Below, piece by piece: positions 50,767-58,373 of a stretch of DNA of 60,713 bases (position 1 is its first letter; every line of letters starts with the position of its first letter). Location: positions 1 through 60,713 of the IMG/VR virus record IMGVR_UViG_3300048905_000215, one strand, 5' to 3'. A model generated the notes under the pieces. That model was not told the DNA's origin. It was given only the letters and a program-made list of their open reading frames with translations, and did not search any database. The position numbers and the translations under genes are program-made. This DNA is from a virus.

Positions 50767-51713
50767 GATGGTTCTCCTGTCGATTCGATGATGCGTTCGG
50801 GGGTAATGGTTTTGGACGGCACGAAGGACACACCGCTCTTGTGGGGCTGGCGGCGAGCGATCTGCAGGCCGTTGAATTCGGCGTAGCGGGCGTTGCCCAT
50901 CGTCGCGGCGATCCGGTTGCACTCCAGATTCAGCGCCTTCTCGGCGGCATCGAACTCGACACGGGCGTGGGCGTACCGAAGTGCGTCGTCCTGGTCGTAT
51001 TCGATTGCGGTGCCGTCGATGTCAGGATGCAGAGCCTTGATGCACTCGTACGTGGGTTTTGACTCGTCCAGTTCTGGTGCCTCGTCGCCGGCGAGGGACT
51101 GCCAGAACTCGCGGCATTGGGTGATGATGTCTTCAGCTTCGACCTGGGCTGCGTCGTTGTACTCGACGGAGTAGATCCGTTCCTTGTAGTTGGGGCCGAG
51201 GCAGATGAGGTGGCCGGGGTATTTCGTCCAGCCGGTGAAGATCATCGCGACGAGCACCTGCGTCCAGTAGTCGGCGGGTAGGTCGCCGCTGAGGTCGTCG
51301 CCCCACTTCTCCAGGTCGTACTGATCGCGGGCGAGTTTGGCCTCGAAGACGCCGCGGGCGGCACCGTCGGAGCGGCGGGCGTCGAGGGTGACCATCGCAG
51401 GGAACCCGAAGTAGTCGGGGTCGAGGACGAACTGCACTTCGGTTGGTGACAGCTTCCAGTTCGGGTAGCGGCGGCGGTAGCGGCGCCGCGCGAGGGCTTC
51501 CACGTCGTGGCCAAGTGCGAACTGATCCTTGGGCTCCTCGGGGGGCAGGTCGCCGCGCATGCGGTGCCAGAGCGAGTACTGCGACTCCCAGCGGGATAGC
51601 CGCATGATCGCGCCGACCTTCGACGGGGAGATCATGCGGAGGTGCTCAGGCGATCCGGGTGCGATCCATCCTGCGTCGCGTGGGGTGAACACGCCGATGT
51701 GTCTGGGCCTCAC
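50763..51713 (-). CDS. YqaJ-like (lambda-exo type) exonuclease, 316 aa (GTG start)
   Basis: The GTG at 51713 overlaps the upstream stop. P-S-K-V-G near the N-terminus and the Gly-His-Asp-Val-Glu segment match the start of the nuclease fold. The core D-A-R-R and F-E-A-K (Glu and Lys) supply catalytic-type residues of the PD-(D/E)xK class. It should resect double-strand ends for the RecT encoded next. Confidence 0.8.
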   Translation of the reverse strand: MRPRHIGVFTPRDAGWIAPGSPEHLRMISPSKVGAIMRLSRWESQYSLWHRMRGDLPPEEPKDQFALGHDVEALARRRYRRRYPNWKLSPTEVQFVLDPDYFGFPAMVTLDARRSDGAARGVFEAKLARDQYDLEKWGDDLSGDLPADYWTQVLVAMIFTGWTKYPGHLICLGPNYKERIYSVEYNDAAQVEAEDIITQCREFWQSLAGDEAPELDESKPTYECIKALHPDIDGTAIEYDQDDALRYAHARVEFDAAEKALNLECNRIAATMGNARYAEFNGLQIARRQPHKSGVSFVPSKTITPERIIESTGEPS

Positions 51714-52006
51714 CGGAATGCCCCCTGCCACACGTGCCAGACGAGGGCGCTGGGTGTGACCACGGTGCCGAGGAACTTGCCCATCAGGATGGCTTCCTCG
51801 GCCGCGGTCGAGATGCGGTTGCCGGTGCCGATGATGAACACGTCGACTGAGCGGGCGATGCCGGTGCCGTAGTCCACTGACCACAGGTCGATCCTGTAGT
51901 CGGGGTCGGTGCGCGACATCGCGACGGACAGCAGTTCTCCGTTGCAGGGAAGTTGGACGGTCTGCTGGTCGACGATGTCGAGCTCATGTCGGAGGATCCG
52001 CGTCAT
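51710..52006 (-). CDS. DUF7352-like protein, 98 aa
   Basis: It opens M-T-R-I-L-R-H-E-L-D-I-V-D-Q-Q-T-V-Q-L-P, a pattern I associate with a small phage family (DUF7352 type, tentative). It is beta-rich and ends V-W-Q-G-A-F. It is coupled to the exonuclease. Role unknown. Confidence 0.62.
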   Translation of the reverse strand: MTRILRHELDIVDQQTVQLPCNGELLSVAMSRTDPDYRIDLWSVDYGTGIARSVDVFIIGTGNRISTAAEEAILMGKFLGTVVTPSALVWHVWQGAFR

Positions 52007-52350
52007 GATGCGACCGCCGGTGGTCGGTAGTTCTGGATCCACTGGTCGGCTTCGCTGTAGCGGAGGTCGAACAGCCCTGCGAGGTCGGGGTTTTCGATCA
52101 TGATGAGTCTCGCGTAGAACGGCGTGTAGTTGTTGTTGATCTTGAAGTCGGTGTCGCTGGTGGCGAATGCGATTTCCCAGCGGGCGGTTTCGCGGAGCGC
52201 GGCGAGCCCGACCTTGGCGTCGCGGCCGAACTTCTCCTTCCACTCCCGGGCCAAGCGGACCAGGGTGGTGTACACGATGGGGTTGTCGGCGTGGAACTGT
52301 TCGAATCGTTCCCCGACCTCGCGGTCGAACGGCAGGCACGGCTGAGTCAT
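52003..52350 (-). CDS. Hypothetical actinophage protein, 115 aa
   Basis: Helical, with the segments F-E-Q-F-H-A-D-N-P and F-K-I-N-N-N-Y-T-P-F-Y-A-R; I have seen this general pattern in other phages but know of no characterised member. It is located just upstream of the recombination genes. Confidence 0.62.
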   Translation of the reverse strand: MTQPCLPFDREVGERFEQFHADNPIVYTTLVRLAREWKEKFGRDAKVGLAALRETARWEIAFATSDTDFKINNNYTPFYARLIMIENPDLAGLFDLRYSEADQWIQNYRPPAVAS

Positions 52351-52607
52351 TGGTCCGTCCCGCCGTTGAACACCTTGAGCGGTGGGGGTGGGGGTTTGTG
52401 GGCACCGGTGATCCGGTCGCGGACTTGCTGCTTGAGCGCCTCCATCGCGATGGGGTCACCTTCGATCTGCGCGGCGATCTCGTTGGCCATGCCCTCGGCA
52501 CACTCGGCGTCATGGCCGAGTGTCATCGCGAGACTGGCTACGCCCGTGCCAATCCCGTCCATGTAGAGGCTGAACAGCGTGTCGAAGGTGATCGGAAGTG
52601 TCGGCAT
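52347..52607 (-). CDS. Hypothetical protein, 86 aa
   Basis: Helical with a Pro-rich C-terminal run (five prolines). The ATG at 52607 shares a base with the upstream stop. No motif recognised. Confidence 0.55.
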   Translation of the reverse strand: MPTLPITFDTLFSLYMDGIGTGVASLAMTLGHDAECAEGMANEIAAQIEGDPIAMEALKQQVRDRITGAHKPPPPPLKVFNGGTDQ

Positions 52608-53209
52608 CAGATGTCCTCCCCACATCCCGCGTCGCCGAACTCCTGCCACGGCACGAACCGCTCGCGTTGTGTGTTGGTGAAGTCGCCCCGGGACGTACAC
52701 CAGAAGCCCCACGGACGGGCGCGGCGGCCGGTGACGATCAGCGTCCAACACGACAGCTCGCCGTGGGCGACCTCACCCGCTCCATCACAAACGCCGCAGT
52801 CGGTCTCCATCCACCGCCCGTCGGGAACTGCTCCGTAACCGGTGCCAGTGCCTTCACATGACTGGCAGGATGTCTCCGTCACCAGGCGCACGCGGTGCCG
52901 CCACTCAGCAGGACGATAGGCAACTGATCCAGCCTGTCGACGCTTAACACCCATCTCCGTCACCTCGTCGTAGCGACCACGCAGGATCAGCGAGACGAAC
53001 CACCAGGGGTGATCGTGCAGTGCTCGGTCGTCGTCGGAGCGGAGGAACTTGTGCACGTACACGTTGAGCACCGGGTTGCGTGGAATGACGTACCAGCGCA
53101 GCATGTACGGGTTTTCAGGACCGCCGATTATCTGGTGCGGCTCACCTGAGAACAGGCGCCGCAACCACCGGACTCCAGTGGCGTAAGGGTGTGTCGACGT
53201 TGCACTCAT
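52607..53209 (-). CDS. Cupin-like protein with zinc-ribbon insert, 200 aa
   Basis: L-H-D-H-P-W-W (His 65/67) and later W-R-H-R (His 105) are in the order of cupin metal ligands on a beta barrel. A DnaJ-type insertion follows with C-Q-S-C-E-G-T-G and C-G-V-C-D-G-A-G (Cys 115/118/138/141). The combination is uncommon. It may bind a metal-dependent small molecule or nucleotide sugar; the target is unknown. Confidence 0.6.
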   Translation of the reverse strand: MSATSTHPYATGVRWLRRLFSGEPHQIIGGPENPYMLRWYVIPRNPVLNVYVHKFLRSDDDRALHDHPWWFVSLILRGRYDEVTEMGVKRRQAGSVAYRPAEWRHRVRLVTETSCQSCEGTGTGYGAVPDGRWMETDCGVCDGAGEVAHGELSCWTLIVTGRRARPWGFWCTSRGDFTNTQRERFVPWQEFGDAGCGEDI

Positions 53210-53769
53210 CAGGCAGCCGCCTTCGATGCCTCAGTGACGGCGTCGAACTGGGCGCGGACCCAGAGCACGTCACCCATCGCGGTATGCCGTTCGTACTGTT
53301 GGGGATTGACACCGACAGCCTTGGACAGCTCGTTGGAGTCGTACGGTGGCAGCAGCATCTCCCCCGTGCCGGCGAGGAAACCCACGATGACGTTCTCGAC
53401 GTCGACGAGGTGGTAGTGCCACGGTTCGGGATCGAAATACACGCTGGACAGCAGCATCCCGAGGCGGACGGTGTCGAAGCTGGGCACTGCGCCGACCACG
53501 TATGCGCCCTCAGTCGCGGCGAAAACCATCGCGGCGGCGTCGTGGCGACTGATGGCCTGCTCAGCAACGTAGCGGCCGAGGTAGTCGCCACGGAATCGTT
53601 CGGGCATCTCACCGAGCCACGGTTCGGGGTCGTGGTCGATGAAGCAGTGGAACCTCTGCTCCTCCCCCGTGACGCCGTTGCGGCGGATGGCGGCGAACTC
53701 CCAGACGGGGGCGTTGGGGTCGAGGCCGAGCGTCTCGGTGTCGAGGAACGTGATGTCGGCGGCGCTCAT
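53209..53769 (-). CDS. DnaQ-like 3'-5' exonuclease, 186 aa
   Basis: D-T-E-T-L-G (Asp 10 and Glu 12) is the Exo I motif, and H-T-A-M-G-D (His 162 and Asp 167) matches Exo III. Exo II Asp is probably in the central region. It degrades single strands in replication or recombination. It lies ahead of the cupin-like gene in the early operon. Confidence 0.78.
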   Translation of the reverse strand: MSAADITFLDTETLGLDPNAPVWEFAAIRRNGVTGEEQRFHCFIDHDPEPWLGEMPERFRGDYLGRYVAEQAISRHDAAAMVFAATEGAYVVGAVPSFDTVRLGMLLSSVYFDPEPWHYHLVDVENVIVGFLAGTGEMLLPPYDSNELSKAVGVNPQQYERHTAMGDVLWVRAQFDAVTEASKAAA

Positions 53770-54164
53770 GCTGTGGCTTCCTCCTGGATGGGGATGGTGG
53801 TGGTTTTGGCGTTGGGTAGTTCGGTGACCCACGCGAACATCTCGGCGACGGTCTGATCGATGGGGATCGCGGCGAGGGCGAGCATCATCAGGCGTTGAAG
53901 TTCGTTGGCGGGCAAGGCGGTCAGGTAATCCCAGACCACGGTCGGGTCTTCGTCTTGGACGCCGGCGGCAAGGTTGGCGACGATGTGAGCGCGTCCCACG
54001 TAGTCGGTCGGGGACTGTTGGTGCGACTGGTAAGGCGCGTGCATCGTCGACAGCGGGCACACCTCCCCGTGAGTGCCGTCGTTGTGCAGGCTGTAACGCC
54101 CGTTGGTGGTGGAGATGGGCCGGTCGCAGCGCGGGCACAGCGCGATGCCCTTCTGAGCGCTCAC
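53766..54164 (-). CDS. Zinc-ribbon protein, 132 aa
   Basis: C-P-R-C-D-R-P-I and then E-V-C-P give a likely zinc site at the N-terminus. The C-terminal ~80 residues are helical. It overlaps the WhiB stop and the exonuclease start. Unknown role. Confidence 0.58.
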   Translation of the reverse strand: MSAQKGIALCPRCDRPISTTNGRYSLHNDGTHGEVCPLSTMHAPYQSHQQSPTDYVGRAHIVANLAAGVQDEDPTVVWDYLTALPANELQRLMMLALAAIPIDQTVAEMFAWVTELPNAKTTTIPIQEEATA

Positions 54165-54580
54165 GCCACGCTCCGACGCTTCAAAGCGGCGGCTTCACGG
54201 CAGGACTGCGAGCAGTACAGCTTCTCCGGTCCGAACTTGGCCTGCACCACCGTTTTCGAGTCGCAGTTGCGGCAATTGGTCACCGTTTCTGCGGTGGGCC
54301 TGGTGCGCTTGAGGGCGCGGCGTTCACGCTCGGACAGGCCACCCCAGATGCCGAACCGTTCGTCGTGCTCGAGCGCGTAGTCGAGGCACTCGTCCTTGAC
54401 CTCGCAGCGCCCGCATATCTTCTTTGCTTCCCGTGTGCTGCCGCCCTTTTCAGGAAAGAAGGCTTCGGGATCGGTCTGCGCGCAGAGTCCCTTGTCTTGC
54501 CAGGTCGGTTCGGGTTCGGATTCGAATCCGTAGGACGAGTGCCCAGTGGATGGAACGTCGTCGTCGTAGGTGAGACCCAT
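54161..54580 (-). CDS. whiB: WhiB family regulator with C-terminal zinc ribbon, 139 aa
   Basis: Four Cys (33, 56, 59, 65) have the WhiB iron-sulfur spacing, followed by G-I-W-G-G-L-S-E-R-E-R-R. The D-P-E-A-F-F-P segment is typical. Residues ~103-127 add C-R-N-C ... Y-C-S-Q-S-C, an extra zinc ribbon. Mycobacteriophage WhiB proteins can repress host whiB genes; here the partner and targets are unknown. The ATG at 54580 follows a ribosome-site-like GGAAGGGCTGAAC. Confidence 0.85.
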   Translation of the reverse strand: MGLTYDDDVPSTGHSSYGFESEPEPTWQDKGLCAQTDPEAFFPEKGGSTREAKKICGRCEVKDECLDYALEHDERFGIWGGLSERERRALKRTRPTAETVTNCRNCDSKTVVQAKFGPEKLYCSQSCREAAALKRRSVA

Positions 54581-54582
54581 GT

Positions 54583-54798
54583 TCAGCCCTTCCGTTGGAG
54601 ACGCCGGGACCGTCGAGCGGTCTTGTTGCGTCGGCGGTTGACGGTCTTGGCCCGCTCGACACGTTGTTCTTTGCGATCTAGCGCGGCTTGGATTCGGCGC
54701 AATCCGGCGGTGCGGTCGTACGGACCGGGGAGGATGCCGCGCTTGGTGTTGAGTCCGTCCGTATCGCCGTCGGCGGCGGGTATTTGCCAGTGGCTCAT
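54583..54798 (-). CDS. Hypothetical basic protein, 71 aa
   Basis: The C-terminal half is extremely Arg/Lys-rich (R-R-R-N-K-T-A-R-R-S-R-R-L). It probably binds nucleic acid. It is two bases upstream of the WhiB start. Confidence 0.55.
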   Translation of the reverse strand: MSHWQIPAADGDTDGLNTKRGILPGPYDRTAGLRRIQAALDRKEQRVERAKTVNRRRNKTARRSRRLQRKG

Positions 54799-54959
54799 GC
54801 GGCGTACCCGCCTCGCTGGTAGTAGTAGCAGGGCCAGCAGGTTCTGCCCTTGTTCGGCTTGATTCCCTTGTGCCGCTTCGCCTCATCGTGGTTCTCGCAT
54901 GCGGGGTCGGTGGCGTCGTGCCAGTGATGTTCGGTTGGCACTGCGGGCTTGTTGCTCAC
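54795..54959 (-). CDS. Small zinc-binding-like protein, 54 aa (GTG start)
   Basis: GTG 54959 overlaps the upstream stop. His/Cys pattern C-E-N-H and R-T-C-W-P-C-Y-Y-Y suggests a metal site. Function unknown. Confidence 0.55.
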   Translation of the reverse strand: MSNKPAVPTEHHWHDATDPACENHDEAKRHKGIKPNKGRTCWPCYYYQRGGYAA

Positions 54960-55246
54960 TGGACGGCCCCGTAATGCGTGCTGGTTCGGTTTCCGTCGTG
55001 GTCGGTGCGGTGCTCGAACACCAGTCGGCCGCGCCGCCATGTGCGCCGCACCTCTTGGTGCTGGATGAGGTAGTTCTTGTCGAACGCGTGGTGCGCGACC
55101 ATCAGAAAGAACCCGATGGCGACGAAGTGGTCGTGGCCGAAGAGCGCCGCAAACCACTCGCCTTGGACGATGTCGATGCAGATGCTGATGACGTTGACGG
55201 CCGCGAGCAACAGGCTCAGGTATGCGAGGGCAAGGAGGCGGTTCAT
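54956..55246 (-). CDS. Two-helix membrane protein, 96 aa
   Basis: The ATG at 55246 is used. Two hydrophobic helices (residues ~2-25 and ~33-55) are followed by a basic C-terminal region. It belongs to the early operon, so it is a candidate host-membrane or exclusion factor. No family recognised. Confidence 0.58.
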   Translation of the reverse strand: MNRLLALAYLSLLLAAVNVISICIDIVQGEWFAALFGHDHFVAIGFFLMVAHHAFDKNYLIQHQEVRRTWRRGRLVFEHRTDHDGNRTSTHYGAVQ

Positions 55247-55458
55247 CGTTGGCCCTCTTCGGTGAGGAACGGTGCGCACCAGGGGCATTCATCGCGTACA
55301 TCCGGTAGCGGTAGTCCACGGATTACTGCGGCGAGCTCGTCGTCGGTGGCGTCGCCGACCTCATGTCCGCAGCCGTTGCAGACGCGTTGCACGGTGTGCG
55401 TCGTGGTGGTGCGGCCATCGGGATTGACGTTGACGCGAGGCTCGGTGTGGGTACGCAT
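55243..55458 (-). CDS. Zinc-ribbon protein, 71 aa
   Basis: C-N-G-C-G-H-E and later C-P-W-C define a classic four-Cys ribbon. The ATG at 55458 lies in a TGATG junction with the preceding gene. Unknown role. Confidence 0.58.
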   Translation of the reverse strand: MRTHTEPRVNVNPDGRTTTTHTVQRVCNGCGHEVGDATDDELAAVIRGLPLPDVRDECPWCAPFLTEEGQR

Positions 55459-55784
55459 CAGCGGCCCAGCCTTTCGGCAAGTTGCCGTCGGGCCTCTGCG
55501 TTTCCCTGCCATCGCCAGTAGTCGGTATTGTTGTCAGGGGCGCAGGTTTTGAGTGCCGTGATGTACTGCTCGCGTTCGGCGATGAACGCATCGATCACGC
55601 TCTTCGTGTGGGCGGGATCGCAGGTCTCGGCGAGGCGTCGCAGCGTCTCAGCGGTCCACGCGTTATCGCCGCGGGAGCGGAATGTGGTTGTCCCGTCGGC
55701 CTTGACGATGACCGCTAGGACGGCTTGACGGGCGTCGATGACTTCGATCTCAATGCCGTCGGCGGGATCGTTAGGCGCGGTCAT
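55458..55784 (-). CDS. Hypothetical protein, 108 aa
   Basis: An N-terminal beta segment is followed by helices with the W-R-W-Q-G-N-A-E-A-R motif. No catalytic signature. In the coupled early operon. Confidence 0.55.
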   Translation of the reverse strand: MTAPNDPADGIEIEVIDARQAVLAVIVKADGTTTFRSRGDNAWTAETLRRLAETCDPAHTKSVIDAFIAEREQYITALKTCAPDNNTDYWRWQGNAEARRQLAERLGR

Positions 55785-56167
55785 CGTGCGCCCGCTTCGT
55801 CCCAGTGTCCTGCTACTTTCAGCTCGTCAACTGCGCTGAGTAGCAGGTAGAACAGGTGGTCGGCGTCTTCTTTGTGCTTCGAGAGCATCGACCAGAACTG
55901 CCACTCGGGGGTATCGGTGTTGACGCTTCCGACCTCGCCGTCGGCGAGCAGGTTGAATCCAGGCGGCTTGACGAGGTCCTGAATGTCGACCTTGCTGAGT
56001 TCCCGCAGGGTGCGGTAGGTCGTGACGAGGGCGTCGTAACTGATGCCGGATCGGGTGACGAATTCCTGACGGGCACGACGCTCGGCTTCCCTCGATGCGA
56101 GCGCGCGGGCTCGTGCTTCGGCGTACCGACGTTCCTGCAACAGGACGTACGGATCGGTAGTGGTCAT
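55781..56167 (-). CDS. Hypothetical helical protein, 128 aa
   Basis: The N-terminal ~40 residues form a charged helix, the rest is a helical globular domain. A GTG at 56179 overlaps the upstream stop and is an alternative start adding four codons. Unknown function. Confidence 0.57.
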   Translation of the reverse strand: MTTTDPYVLLQERRYAEARARALASREAERRARQEFVTRSGISYDALVTTYRTLRELSKVDIQDLVKPPGFNLLADGEVGSVNTDTPEWQFWSMLSKHKEDADHLFYLLLSAVDELKVAGHWDEAGAR

Positions 56168-56175
56168 GGCGGTGG

Positions 56176-56805
56176 TCACACCCACTTCCGGAGGCAGGAC
56201 ACCTGGTGTCCGTCGCCGCGCGCGGCGCCGTCGGAGTAGACGATTTGGCCGTTGACGGCGAGGGAGCAGGCGACGATGTCGGCTCCGGACATCTGAGGGT
56301 CGGCGCCGACCCATTCGCCGGGGTGGGCGACGTAGGTGGCGCTGGCGGTGCGGTCGGGGTTGCAGATCGCGCCGTACCGGAGGTCGCGGCGGTCGGCGGG
56401 ATCCGGCTCCCACGCGTTGATGCAGGCCGGTTCTCCGGTCCAAGTGACGGCGACGGTGATCGTGTCGTAGCGGGCGATTCCGTGGGCGTCTGGTGCGAGC
56501 CACAGGCCTGCGGGGATGAGCAGCAGCGGCAGGGCGGCGAGCACGGGCCACGGGGTTAGGCGCTTCACCAGTCGGGAGAACGACCGCCGACGCGGGGTGT
56601 TCGGGGGTAGCAGCGTCGTGACGAGAGGTGACGCGATGCTGTGACCGGTTGCGGCGGCGTGGCACCAAGCGCGGTCGGTGGCCATTGCCTTGAACCAGCG
56701 GGGTTTGTCCGTCCAGCCACAGTCGCAGGCGCCGTGGTAGTTGCCGCTGGGGAACTTCCAGACGATCGTCGTCTTGTCGGTTCGGTTTATGATGTGCTCG
56801 CCCAT
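56176..56805 (-). CDS. Membrane-anchored protein with cytoplasmic CxC and external domain, 209 aa
   Basis: The N-terminus has C-D-C-G-W and several His, a possible metal site inside the cell. A single hydrophobic helix near residue ~85-105 follows, then a beta-rich domain with several Cys likely outside. The ATG follows GGAGAACCCG. It is transcribed soon after Cro and Xis, after the hairpin. It may sense or block at the membrane, as inference. Confidence 0.58.
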   Translation of the reverse strand: MGEHIINRTDKTTIVWKFPSGNYHGACDCGWTDKPRWFKAMATDRAWCHAAATGHSIASPLVTTLLPPNTPRRRSFSRLVKRLTPWPVLAALPLLLIPAGLWLAPDAHGIARYDTITVAVTWTGEPACINAWEPDPADRRDLRYGAICNPDRTASATYVAHPGEWVGADPQMSGADIVACSLAVNGQIVYSDGAARGDGHQVSCLRKWV

Positions 56806-56831
56806 CGGGTTCTCCTGTTCTTGGTGGGCTG

Positions 56832-56863
56832 GGCCCGTTCCCGGGTGAGGCCGGGGGCGGGCC
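56832..56863. terminator. GC-rich hairpin after the excisionase gene
   Basis: GGCCCG (56832-56837) and CGGGCC (56858-56863) pair, with an inner CCCGGG-type pairing. It lies 29 bases downstream of the excisionase-like gene in the leftward operon and before the 209-aa membrane gene. It may act as a terminator or attenuator that splits the immediate-early genes from later ones. Confidence 0.5.
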
Positions 56864-56891
56864 TACTTCGTTGTCGTGCGGTCCGTTTCGG

Positions 56892-57152
56892 TTATGAGGC
56901 GACCCGGCGGGCCGTGGTCGCGGTGAAGGACAGGGGCCGCGCTTTCTCGGCGGCGGGACTGACCGGTGCCTTGGTGGCTGGGCGCGCGAAGGTTTCGAGT
57001 GCGGCTTCGATGTCGGACTCGGTGAATCTCCAGTGGCCAGCGATCTTTCGGCCGGGAATCACCCCGGCGTGGGCTTGTTGGCGCAGCCACTCGCGACGGA
57101 CGCGCATCTCGTCGGCGAGTTCGTCGAGCGTGTACAGCCGTGGTCGGGTCAT
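56892..57152 (-). CDS. xis: Excisionase-like HTH protein, 86 aa
   Basis: MerR/Xis-type winged helix: L-Y-T-L-D-E-L-A-D-E-M-R-V then R-K-I-A-G-H-W-R-F-T-E-S-D-I. Small proteins of this type bind att-site arms and steer integrase to excision. It is coupled to the Cro-like gene by ATGA. Length and position support the excisionase reading over a general regulator. Confidence 0.72.
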   Translation of the reverse strand: MTRPRLYTLDELADEMRVRREWLRQQAHAGVIPGRKIAGHWRFTESDIEAALETFARPATKAPVSPAAEKARPLSFTATTARRVAS

Positions 57153-57406
57153 GCGGCGGCCGTCTTCCGCTTGGGTACCGACCGTTTGCTAGTCGGGGAC
57201 TTCTCTTCCACGAAAATGGTGCCGGGGAGGACGCGGAGTTTCTCCTCGATGCGGCGAGCGAGCTTGGCGCCGCATGACTTTCGTTGGCCGTGGTAGAGCA
57301 TGTGGATGTACTGGCGGTCGCAGTCGACCAGCTTGGCCAAGTCGGCTTGCGATAGGCCCGCGAGCTTCATGTACTCGGGGAGGAGTTCAGAGCTGCGTTG
57401 GCGCAT
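57149..57406 (-). CDS. Cro-like HTH regulator, 85 aa
   Basis: L-S-Q-A-D-L-A-K-L-V-D-C-D-R-Q-Y-I-H-M-L is a lambda-repressor-type helix-turn-helix. The C-terminus is basic (R-S-V-P-K-R-K-T). The ATG at 57406 is chosen because AAAGG lies upstream and the earlier reading is Arg/Pro-rich. It is the first gene of the leftward operon facing the repressor, the classic Cro place. Confidence 0.75.
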   Translation of the reverse strand: MRQRSSELLPEYMKLAGLSQADLAKLVDCDRQYIHMLYHGQRKSCGAKLARRIEEKLRVLPGTIFVEEKSPTSKRSVPKRKTAAA

Positions 57407-57695
57407 CCAGGTGCCTTTCGCGCGCGGTCTTCGGTGGACGTTGGTGGGGTGTGGTGTGGCTCTCATCCTGACCCTTCGGTGTCGTTCCTGTCAACTACTA
57501 CGAGACATAATTTCGCAAAGTTGTTGACATATTGCAAGTAATTACACGGTTGTTCTTTCGCACGTCGCAGGTCACGGAGGGCTAGACGTGTCCCCCATTT
57601 GTTGACAGAATCGTCCCCCGGTAGGGCACCATTCGCCTTGACAGCGTCAACAAGCGGGTGACAGATTTGCTAGGACCATAGGTGGAGGTTGGTTC
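57407..57695. promoter_or_regulatory. Genetic switch with repeated GTTGACA sites
   Basis: This 289-base gap separates the divergent Cro-like and repressor genes. Sites matching GTTGACA or its complement lie at 57489-57495, 57523-57529 and 57601-57607. A related inverted pair, TTGACAGCGTCAA, is at 57638-57650. A leftward promoter is possible at TTGACA 57494-57489 with a CAGGAT-like -10; rightward promoters are less clear. The repeats are good operator candidates. Confidence 0.6.
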
Positions 57696-58130
57696 ATGCA
57701 CGAATATCGACGTTTCATCCAAGCCGAGCTAGATGCTCGCGGGTGGGAGCCGGCCGATCTGGTTCGGCGCTCAGGACTACGTCGGCAGTTGGTCTGGAAG
57801 ATTCTGCACGACGAGCGAGATGCATTGGGACAGATGCCCGATGAAGCGACGCTGGAGAAACTCGCGACCGGTTTCGGGGTGAAGGTCGAGCGCGTCAGGA
57901 CTGCTGCCGCCCGTTCGCTGGCACGTTACAGCGATGACGGACAACCGATCGGGACCAGCTTGGCAGACGTGGATGTGGACGTGCTGCTCGCCGAGGTCAG
58001 ACGCCGAATACTCGCCGGGACTTCGTCAACCGGCGGTGCCGGGTCCGATGCGCTCATCAACAAGATGGGTCGTCGTCGGCGCGGGCAGAGTGATGAGCCG
58101 GAGGATCCGTCCGTCGCCGCCGCTCCCTGA
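57696..58130 (+). CDS. Immunity repressor-like HTH protein, 144 aa
   Basis: The N-terminal ~75 residues form a helix-turn-helix domain (G-W-E-P-A-D-L-V-R-R-S-G-L-R-R-Q-L-V-W-K-I-L). The rest is linker and a Gly/Ser/Arg-rich tail without a RecA-cleavage (S24) domain, as in mycobacteriophage-type repressors. GGAGG precedes the ATG. Being on the opposite strand to the lytic genes supports expression in the lysogen. Confidence 0.78.
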   Translation: MHEYRRFIQAELDARGWEPADLVRRSGLRRQLVWKILHDERDALGQMPDEATLEKLATGFGVKVERVRTAAARSLARYSDDGQPIGTSLADVDVDVLLAEVRRRILAGTSSTGGAGSDALINKMGRRRRGQSDEPEDPSVAAAP

Positions 58131-58373
58131 TGGTTGCCGCTTTTGCTGTTCGAACTGACGGGACTTGGCGCTCGCCAGCGCAGCAATGATGACGGCCCGT
58201 TCCTGACGATCGAGGTCGGCGTAGGTGAGGTCGCCCATCAGATTATCGAACAGCCACTCAAGGTATCCGTCCAGAATGGCGAGATTCGTTGTGTCGGTTA
58301 GCGCTTGGAGGCAGTTACTGACGAGGCGCAACATGTCGTCTGCGGCGTCGGCAGCACCAGCGGCCTGGGTCAC
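58026..58373 (-). CDS. Hypothetical protein overlapping the repressor end, 115 aa (GTG start)
   Basis: The GTG at 58373 follows a strong AGAGGGGGGA ribosome site. The first ~75 residues are helical with good codon bias. The C-terminal part overlaps the last 105 bases of the repressor on the opposite strand. A promoter-like TTGTCA/CAGGAT pair lies ~120 bases upstream. The convergent overlap could couple the two genes by antisense RNA. No family recognised. Confidence 0.55.
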   Translation of the reverse strand: MTQAAGAADAADDMLRLVSNCLQALTDTTNLAILDGYLEWLFDNLMGDLTYADLDRQERAVIIAALASAKSRQFEQQKRQPSGSGGDGRILRLITLPAPTTTHLVDERIGPGTAG

